This document shows positions 42,617 through 47,914 of a stretch of DNA of 47,914 nucleotides, piece after piece. The stretch is from VAZQ01 sp050179645 (GTDB lineage: Bacteria; Pseudomonadota; Alphaproteobacteria; Rhizobiales; Xanthobacteraceae), in contig JBFXEX010000036.1 in NCBI GenBank assembly GCA_050179645.1, positions 1 through 47,914 of the forward strand. The letters are read 5' to 3'. Position 1 is the first letter of the stretch, and each line of letters begins with the position of its first letter. The notes under the pieces were generated by a model. It searched no databases and had not been told where the DNA came from. It was given only the letters and a program-made list of their open reading frames with translations. The translations under genes and the position numbers were made by a program.

Positions 42617-43501
42617 ATGTTCGACTGGAACGACCTGAAATACTTCCTCGCCGTCGCGCGCCATGGCAGCACAATTGCGGCCGGCAAGGCTTTGCGGATC
42701 AGCCAATCAACCGTGCAGCGGCGGCTGGTCGAACTGGAAAAGAGGATCAAACGCAAGCTGGTGTCGCGTACTGCGGCCGGCTATCGGTTGACGGATTTCG
42801 GCCGGGAGCTGTTGCCCTATGCCGAACGCATAGAGGCAATGGTCGCCGACCTCGAACGGCATGTCGGCGATATGGGGCGTGACCGCGGCGGCGTCATCCG
42901 CGTGACCTGCCCCGAACCGATCGTGCAGCGCATGACGCCGCTGATCGATCGCTTTCACGCGCGTCATCCAAACCTGCGTGTCGAATTCGTGATGAGCGAC
43001 CGTTATCTCGACCTCGCCAAAGGCGACGCCGACGTAGCCTTCCGCTCAGGCGATACCGACGACGAATTGATCGGCCGGAAAATCGCGGACTCGGTCTGGG
43101 CGGTCTATGCGAGCGGAGGCTATATCGCCCAGCATGGCAAGCCGGCGCATGTCGAAGAGTTGTCGCTGCATCCGCTGGTCTGCCTGGACGAGTCGATGAG
43201 CGGCCACCGGGTGGCCAAATGGCTGAAGGAGGTGGCACCAGACGCCCAGGTGAAGGCCCGCAACAACAGCGTGCTTGGCATGATGTACGCGGTGAAATCC
43301 GGTGTCGGGATCGGGCCACTCCCGACCGCAATCGCCGACACCGAGCCCGGTTTGGTGCGCGTGCTCGGCCCAATTCCGGAACTCGCGCGAATATGGCGGC
43401 TCTTGACGCATCCCGACCTGCGCCGCACACCTCGCATCGCGGCGTTTTTTGATTTTGTCGTCGAAGAACGTGACGCGCTGAAATCGATTCTGACCGGATA
43501 G
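42617..43501 (+). CDS. LysR-family transcriptional regulator
   Basis: The protein has 294 residues. The N-terminal winged helix-turn-helix is FDWNDLKYFLAVARHGSTIAAGKAL..SQSTVQRRLVELEKRI, followed by a linker helix and the substrate-binding (periplasmic-binding-protein-like) domain with RVTCPEPI, GDADVAFRSG and SGVGIGPLP. ATG 42617 was chosen over a TTG 36 bases upstream because it gives the normal family length. It probably regulates itself and the divergent methyltransferase; the effector is unknown. The FAD monooxygenase 99 bases downstream on the same strand could be part of the same regulon. Confidence 0.93.
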   Translation: MFDWNDLKYFLAVARHGSTIAAGKALRISQSTVQRRLVELEKRIKRKLVSRTAAGYRLTDFGRELLPYAERIEAMVADLERHVGDMGRDRGGVIRVTCPEPIVQRMTPLIDRFHARHPNLRVEFVMSDRYLDLAKGDADVAFRSGDTDDELIGRKIADSVWAVYASGGYIAQHGKPAHVEELSLHPLVCLDESMSGHRVAKWLKEVAPDAQVKARNNSVLGMMYAVKSGVGIGPLPTAIADTEPGLVRVLGPIPELARIWRLLTHPDLRRTPRIAAFFDFVVEERDALKSILTG

Positions 43502-43600
43502 CGAGCCGGTCCGGTGCTGCGCGCGGCGGGGCTGGCACGTCGTTGCTCGGTGGTCCTCCGCTATTCTATTGTCCGGTCCAGGACCGATGCGGCGTAGAGC

Positions 43601-44785
43601 ATGACTCCGGGGAATACATCCATCGCGGTTGTTGGCGGCGGGATCGGCGGGCTCACTGCCGCGATCGGCCTGTTGCAGGCCGGGTTCGATGTCCAAGTAT
43701 ACGAACAGGCACGCTGGCTGTCCGAGGTCGGCGCCGGAATCAATATCGGGCCGAATGCCGCGCGGCTCTTGTTTCGTCTCGGGCTCGGCCCGGAACTGAC
43801 CAAGGTGGCGTTTCGGTCGCCAGCGTTCCATCAGCGCCGGTGGCAGGATGGCCGTACGCTGACGCGCACGCCGCTTGGACCAGCGATCGAGGCCGAGTTC
43901 GGCGCGCCACACATGATCTTTCACCGCGGCGAGCTGCATGCGGCGCTGGCCAAGGCCGTGCCGCCGGAACGGGTGCATTTGGCGCATCGTTGCGTCGATA
44001 TCCGGCAGTACGACGACCGGGTCGAGGTGCGGTTCGAGAACGGCGCGACTGCCACCGCGGATGTGCTTGTCGGCGCCGACGGCATCCATTCGACGATCCG
44101 CCGCGCCCTGCTTGACGCCGAGCGGCCGCGGTTCGCGTGCCGCGCCTACCGCGGCCTCATTCCGGCAGAGAAGGTGAGCGATATCCCGGCCGACTCCACT
44201 GCGTGGCTCGGACCGGGCCGGCACTTCGTTCACTACTTCGTCTCGGCCGGGCGGCTCCTCAATTTCGTCGCGCACATCGAGGGCGAAGACTGGCTCAGCG
44301 AATCCTGGACCGAGCCCGGCGATGTCGCCGACCTGCGCAAGGCCTACAGCGGCTGGCATCCGCAGGTCGAACGCATCATCGATGCCGTCGACGAGACGTT
44401 CGTCTGGGCGGTGCTCGATCGCGAGCCGTTGCAGCGCTGGTCGTTCGGCCGCGTGACCATGCTGGGCGACGCCTGCCACCCGATGCTGCCGTTCCTGGGG
44501 CAGGGCGGTGCGCAGGCGATCGAGGATGCGGCCGCGCTCACCGCGTGCCTCGTTCGCTGCAGCGACGCGGTCGAGGCGCTTAAGCTCTACGAAGCCGTGC
44601 GCCTGCCCCGCGCCTCACAGATCCAGGCGATGTCGTGGGAGAACAAGACCCGCTTTCATCTGCCCGACGGTTCGCGCCAGGTGGAACGCGACGCCGCAAT
44701 GGCGCAGGGCATGACGGACTGGTCCTACCGCGCGATCGCCTGGCTCTATGGGCACGATGCCGCCGAGCTGCCGGCCGCGGCGTGA
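43601..44785 (+). CDS. FAD-dependent monooxygenase (salicylate / 3-hydroxybenzoate hydroxylase-like)
   Basis: The protein has 394 residues. The N-terminal dinucleotide fold is IAVVGGGIGGLTAAIGL, followed by GAGINIGPNAARLL, HRGELHAAL, the DG motif VLVGADGIHSTIR and the second FAD motif GDACHPMLPFLGQGGAQAIEDAAAL near residue 288. This is the class A flavoprotein aromatic hydroxylase pattern (group with salicylate 1-monooxygenase and 3-hydroxybenzoate 6-hydroxylase). The aromatic substrate cannot be told. Nothing else for aromatic breakdown is next to it. The stop is followed at once by a short remnant of a PAN-domain gene. Confidence 0.92.
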   Translation: MTPGNTSIAVVGGGIGGLTAAIGLLQAGFDVQVYEQARWLSEVGAGINIGPNAARLLFRLGLGPELTKVAFRSPAFHQRRWQDGRTLTRTPLGPAIEAEFGAPHMIFHRGELHAALAKAVPPERVHLAHRCVDIRQYDDRVEVRFENGATATADVLVGADGIHSTIRRALLDAERPRFACRAYRGLIPAEKVSDIPADSTAWLGPGRHFVHYFVSAGRLLNFVAHIEGEDWLSESWTEPGDVADLRKAYSGWHPQVERIIDAVDETFVWAVLDREPLQRWSFGRVTMLGDACHPMLPFLGQGGAQAIEDAAALTACLVRCSDAVEALKLYEAVRLPRASQIQAMSWENKTRFHLPDGSRQVERDAAMAQGMTDWSYRAIAWLYGHDAAELPAAA

Positions 44786-44791
44786 GCCCGG

Positions 44792-44817
44792 CCGGTGCGC
44801 AAACCCTGCTGTTTGGC
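44792..44817 (+). pseudogene. Remnant of a PAN-domain gene 3' end
   Basis: These 26 bases match 41562-41587 (last codons of the PAN gene, encoding PVRKPCCLAG) with one mismatch, and in the right frame encode PVRKPCCLA before a TGA. The flanks do not match. It looks like a leftover of a duplication or rearrangement of the PAN gene that has otherwise been lost. Confidence 0.6.
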
Positions 44818-44840
44818 GGCGTGATGTGGCAGACCGGCGG

Positions 44841-45611
44841 CTAAGGCAACCGCAATTCGGCGAGGGCGTCGCTGCCCAACGGCGATGACGGCGCCTTGGT
44901 CAGCGGACATTGCACAATCTCGACGAACGCCCAGGTCTGCGCCCGCCCATCGATCGACGAGTCGATGACCCGGGCGCACTCGCCGCCCCAGAGCAGCCCG
45001 CGCGCGGTCCCGGAATAGTCCTTCCGGTCCTCGAGATTGCGCGAATTGGTGCGCAGCGTCACGCTCCAGCGCGACTGAATGACCTCGCCTGGCCTGAGCC
45101 TGCCGCTGGCTCCGATCGCCCGGTCGGGAACATCGAAATTGCGGTCGGAGTATCGTTGCGGGTTGGCGTTCACGCGCCCGACGGCGACCCAGCCGTGACC
45201 CAGTTCGTTCTCGCCGGTGGTCGGCGCCAGCTCCGCCTCTTCGTTCTTGGCGATCATGGTGGGCATGTGTTGCCAGTGGAACAGTTCCTTTTCGTTCGCC
45301 AGCGTGTCCTGTTCCATCATGATGGCGATGTGGGCGTCGCTCAGCTTCGACTCCGCCAGGCTGTTGTAGATCTCAAGCCAGTGCTTGCGGTAGGCGCGAC
45401 GCCCTTCGAACGAAGTGGTGTCGCCGTACATCTGGTCGGTCTTTTGAAAGATGACCTCGGTCGCCTTCTTGAGCAGGTCGTCCTTGGCCTTGGTCTGCGC
45501 CAGCGACTGGTTGGCGACGTAGCCGGCAAATCCAAGGACAACCGGAATGAGCACCGCTGAAAAAATCCGTGAAGCCTTCTCTGCAGTCTCCCAAAGATCA
45601 CGACCTTCCAT
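44841..45611 (-). CDS. Uncharacterised membrane-anchored protein
   Basis: The protein has 256 residues. One transmembrane helix (FSAVLIPVVLGFAGYVAN, residues about 17-35) is near the N-terminus, followed by an amphipathic helix (TKAKDDLLKKATEVIFQKTDQMYGD) that may form a coiled coil. The C-terminal half is soluble and includes GHGWVAVGRVNANPQRYSDRNFDVPDRAIG and ARVIDSSIDGRAQTWAFVEIVQC. No signal peptidase site is clear, so it is probably anchored with the C-terminal part outside. I recognise no named family. It is downstream of tldD on the same strand but separated by a terminator, and converges on the PAN remnant. Confidence 0.7.
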   Translation of the reverse strand: MEGRDLWETAEKASRIFSAVLIPVVLGFAGYVANQSLAQTKAKDDLLKKATEVIFQKTDQMYGDTTSFEGRRAYRKHWLEIYNSLAESKLSDAHIAIMMEQDTLANEKELFHWQHMPTMIAKNEEAELAPTTGENELGHGWVAVGRVNANPQRYSDRNFDVPDRAIGASGRLRPGEVIQSRWSVTLRTNSRNLEDRKDYSGTARGLLWGGECARVIDSSIDGRAQTWAFVEIVQCPLTKAPSSPLGSDALAELRLP

Positions 45612-45955
45612 GACACGCTCCCGTCAGTTGGACATGTGAATGCAAGGAGGCCAGGAAATCGATGGATGATCCTTTCAATCGATGAGGCCGCGGCACGATG
45701 AGGCACCGCTGGTCTGTTCGTTCCGCGTGGCAACCTCCATCGGGGATGCTGCGGGCTTACTGTTGGGTGAAAGGATAGTCCTCGACGCGCCGCCCGAATG
45801 TGAACAACCTCACACACGGGCGAGGGACTGAGTATTTCAGGCCACGCGCGAAAGGGCGCAATGAGCGAAGTGCATTGCGCCATAAATCTGGATATTGTTG
45901 AAAAGTCCGGGTTCGCGCGATCGCGCCCCCCGGACCGGCCTCCCGGCTGACGCGG
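45612..45955. other. Intergenic region between tldD and the uncharacterised membrane gene
   Basis: The 344 bases hold the tldD terminator at 45901-45935 and then the presumed promoter of the downstream gene; the AT-richer part around 45890-45900 and the CTTTCACCCAACAGTAAG stretch near 45758-45775 (minus strand) are the most promoter-like. No gene is seen. Confidence 0.4.
45901..45935 (-). terminator. Rho-independent terminator after tldD
   Basis: On the minus strand GTCCGGG, a GC-rich inner stem CGCGATCGCG, and CCCGGAC are followed by TTTT. It begins about 20 bases past the tldD stop. Confidence 0.75.
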
Positions 45956-47377
45956 TCACCCCGTGCCGCCGACCGTGATGCGGTCCATGCGCAGGGTCGG
46001 CTGGCCGACGCCGACCGGCACGCCCTGGCCGTTCTTGCCGCAGGTGCCGATGCCGGGATCGAGCTCGAGGTCGTTGCCGATCATCGTGATACGGTTGAGG
46101 TCGGTCGGGCCGTTGCCGATCAGCATCGCGCCCTTGAGCGGCGCGCCCAATTTGCCGCCGTCGATCTTGTAGGCCTCCGTCACCTGGAACACGTACTTGC
46201 CCGAGGTGATGTCGACCTGGCCGCCGCCGAAGCTCACCGCGTAGATGCCGTTCTTCACCGAGGCGATGATCTCCTTGGGGTCGCGGTCGCCGGCCAGCAT
46301 GTAGGTGTTGGTCATGCGCGGCATCGGCACGTGGCCGTAGCTCTGCCGGCGGCCGTTGCCGGTCGGCTTCATGCCCATGAGGCGGGCGTTCTGCCGGTCC
46401 TGCATGTAGCCGGTCAGGATGCCGTCCTCGATCAGCACGGTGCGGCCGGTCGGCGTGCCCTCGTCGTCGATCGACAATGAACCGCGCCGCGACGCAATGG
46501 TGCCGTCGTCCACGACGGTCACGCCCTTGCTGGCGACCTGCTGGCCCATCAGGCCCGCGAAGGCAGAAGTCTGCTTGCGGTTGAAGTCGCCCTCGAGCCC
46601 GTGACCCACCGCCTCGTGCAGCATCACGCCCGGCCAGCCCGGGCCGAGCACCACGTCCATCTCGCCGGCCGGCGCCGGCACCGCCTCGAGGTTGGTCAGC
46701 GCCTGCCGCAGCGCGATGTCGGCGGTGTCCTGCCAGGCGTGGGTGTCGAGGAACCGCTCAAAACCCTCGCGGCCGCCGGTGCCATGGCTGCCGGATTCCT
46801 GCCGGTCGCCGTCGCCGGCGACCACCGAAATGTTGACCCGCACCAGCGGGCGGATGTCGCGGTAGCTCTCGCCGTCGGCGCGCAGGATTTCCACCACCTG
46901 CCAGCTCGCCCCGAACGACACCGAGACCTGCCGCACCCGCGGGTCCTTGGCGCGCAGATAGGCGTCGATGGTCTCCAGGAGCCTGATCTTGGTCTCGAAC
47001 GCCGGCGAGCCGAGCGGATTCTCGTCGCCGTAGAGCCGCACGTTGGTGTGGGGCGGGGCGTCGGCGTAGCGGCCCGAATAGCCGCCCTTGACGGCGCGCA
47101 CCGCGTCGGCCGCCCGCGCGAGCGCCGCCTCCGAGACGTCGGAGGAATGCGCATAGCCGACCGCCTCGTCCTTGACGGCGCGCAGCCCGAAGCCCTGGTC
47201 GGTGTTGTAGGTCGCCTGCTTGAGCCGGCCGTTGTCGAACACCAGCATCTCGGACTGGGCGTATTCGAGATAAAGCTCGCCGTCGTCGGCGCCTTCGAGG
47301 CCGCGGACGAGGTGCCGGCGCACGTCGTTGCGGTCGAGGCCGGCGCGGTCGATAAGCGATTCGGTGGGCGAGGTCAT
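45956..47377 (-). CDS. tldD: Metalloprotease TldD
   Basis: The protein has 473 residues. TldD with TldE (PmbA) forms a heterodimeric zinc protease that trims peptides and matures some antibiotics. The zinc site HEAVGHGLEGD is near residue 254, followed by MGQQVASKGVTVVDDGT, DDEGTPTGRT, and the C-terminal GTCGKNGQGVPVGVGQPTLRM. The length matches TldD. tldE is not in the window, as is common. ATG 47377 was chosen. The terminator at 45901 ends this transcript. Confidence 0.95.
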   Translation of the reverse strand: MTSPTESLIDRAGLDRNDVRRHLVRGLEGADDGELYLEYAQSEMLVFDNGRLKQATYNTDQGFGLRAVKDEAVGYAHSSDVSEAALARAADAVRAVKGGYSGRYADAPPHTNVRLYGDENPLGSPAFETKIRLLETIDAYLRAKDPRVRQVSVSFGASWQVVEILRADGESYRDIRPLVRVNISVVAGDGDRQESGSHGTGGREGFERFLDTHAWQDTADIALRQALTNLEAVPAPAGEMDVVLGPGWPGVMLHEAVGHGLEGDFNRKQTSAFAGLMGQQVASKGVTVVDDGTIASRRGSLSIDDEGTPTGRTVLIEDGILTGYMQDRQNARLMGMKPTGNGRRQSYGHVPMPRMTNTYMLAGDRDPKEIIASVKNGIYAVSFGGGQVDITSGKYVFQVTEAYKIDGGKLGAPLKGAMLIGNGPTDLNRITMIGNDLELDPGIGTCGKNGQGVPVGVGQPTLRMDRITVGGTG

Positions 47378-47488
47378 GGGCGGGTTCCGGTGGTGGGGCG
47401 TAGGGCTAAGATAGGGTGTGTGGGGGCGGGGCGCGAGGGCTGTGAGGGTGGAGCCCCCCGTAGTGGAGGGATTTAAATTCTGAAGATA

Positions 47489-47914
47489 TCAAGGCGCGAT
47501 GATGTTCCCCGGCAAGGCATGCCAGCGAAGCATTTGCGTTTTCATCCCTCGGCCATCGGATTTCAAATCCACAACGCAGGTCAGGCGACGCAATGGGCTT
47601 TGATCATAGGCGAGCCAAGACGTCACAAGTCGCGTCTTCCATGTCAGATTGGAGGGGGCGGGTGATATGATTTTAGATTGCAGTTTATGGTGCTGTCCGC
47701 CCATTGCAGTAATTGCCTCACTTGTGGTACCAGCCGCCAAGTCCCAGTACGCGACGAGGTCCTCAATCGCACGCGAGCCATCGTCGCTTTTTGTCGTCGC
47801 ACAGCGAAGATGCCCTAGTTGATGACTGACCTGCTCCCCGAGTTGTCCTCGTTTATAGGGAGAATCTGTTCCGGTTATGCCCCTCCGTGGGGCGTGCTGC
47901 GAACTCAGTCGGTG
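47489..47914 (-). CDS. Uncharacterised protein, 5' end outside window
   Basis: The minus-strand frame is open from the window edge to a TGA at 47489-47491, giving the last 141 residues of a larger protein. It contains YKRGQLGEQVSHQLGHLRC, SRAIEDLVAYWDLAAGTTSE, WKTRLVTSWLAYDQSPLRR and VVDLKSDGRGMKTQMLRWHALPG at the C-terminus. There is no membrane segment in this part and no family I recognise. The DNA is clearly lower in GC and has less biased codons than its neighbours, which suggests recent acquisition. A start within the window is unlikely because the whole frame reads as protein; the visible TTG and ATG codons are internal. Confidence 0.6.
   Translation of the reverse strand, partial: HRLSSQHAPRRGITGTDSPYKRGQLGEQVSHQLGHLRCATTKSDDGSRAIEDLVAYWDLAAGTTSEAITAMGGQHHKLQSKIISPAPSNLTWKTRLVTSWLAYDQSPLRRLTCVVDLKSDGRGMKTQMLRWHALPGNIIAP

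Overview
The window is GC-rich, densely coded chromosomal DNA from an alphaproteobacterium, most likely order Hyphomicrobiales (Bradyrhizobium / Rhodopseudomonas / Pseudolabrys-like). The inference rests on a PodJ-like polarity protein with Sel1 repeats, the order S24 repressor - DUF952 - pyrD, a proteobacterial/plant-type GshA, orphan Bug-type and TAXI-type solute receptors, and many GC-rich palindromic intergenic repeats. No rRNA, tRNA, CRISPR array, prophage or classical insertion sequence was seen.

Layout. 1-3.6 kb: a MetE-like methyltransferase cut by the window edge, a LuxR-type regulator, an alpha/beta hydrolase and a TSUP permease. 3.8-8.2 kb: a Bug receptor with an exported alpha-carbonic anhydrase, an S24 repressor-like protein, DUF952, pyrD and a small membrane protein. 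8.2-16 kb: the four-gene ligase-associated DNA-repair cluster (ATP-dependent ligase, metallo-beta-lactamase exonuclease, Lhr-core DEXH helicase, PdeM phosphoesterase), with an unrelated exported serine hydrolase lodged between ligase and exonuclease. 16-17.8 kb: a TIGR02186-like protein and TSUP permease pair. 18.4-22.3 kb: PodJ-like protein. 22.6-31.6 kb: acyl-CoA dehydrogenase, thiolase and a FadJ-type bifunctional enzyme (beta-oxidation), a cupin, and a divergent AAA+ gene. 32-33.4 kb: gshA. 33.6-38.8 kb: a second Bug receptor, a DUF1080 protein and a TAXI-TRAP transporter pair. 39-47.9 kb: Kef-type antiporter, PAN-domain protein, methyltransferase with divergent LysR regulator, FAD monooxygenase, an unknown membrane-anchored protein, TldD, and an unknown partial gene.

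Two observations stand out. First, the gene at 24.1-26.9 kb encodes a two-ring Clp/ClpB-type AAA+ protein whose C-terminus reads as a class-I peptide release factor (coiled-coil domain, PCRF domain, and a core in which GGQ is replaced by SGQ). NBD1 looks hydrolysis-dead and NBD2 intact, and the frame is crossed by a single in-frame amber codon. Second, at least six REPIN-like elements (two inverted GC-rich REP sequences around a spacer of about 20 bp) lie in the window. Two of them are inserted in frame inside genes of the same repair cluster (ligase and helicase). A third carries a DUF559 endonuclease-like gene exactly where the others have their spacer, which suggests DUF559 as the carrier or mobilising gene of the family.

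The DUF559 gene also has an in-frame stop. Two nonsense codons in one window may be real decay or base-call errors; reads would settle it. All functional calls are from reading the sequence, with no database search.
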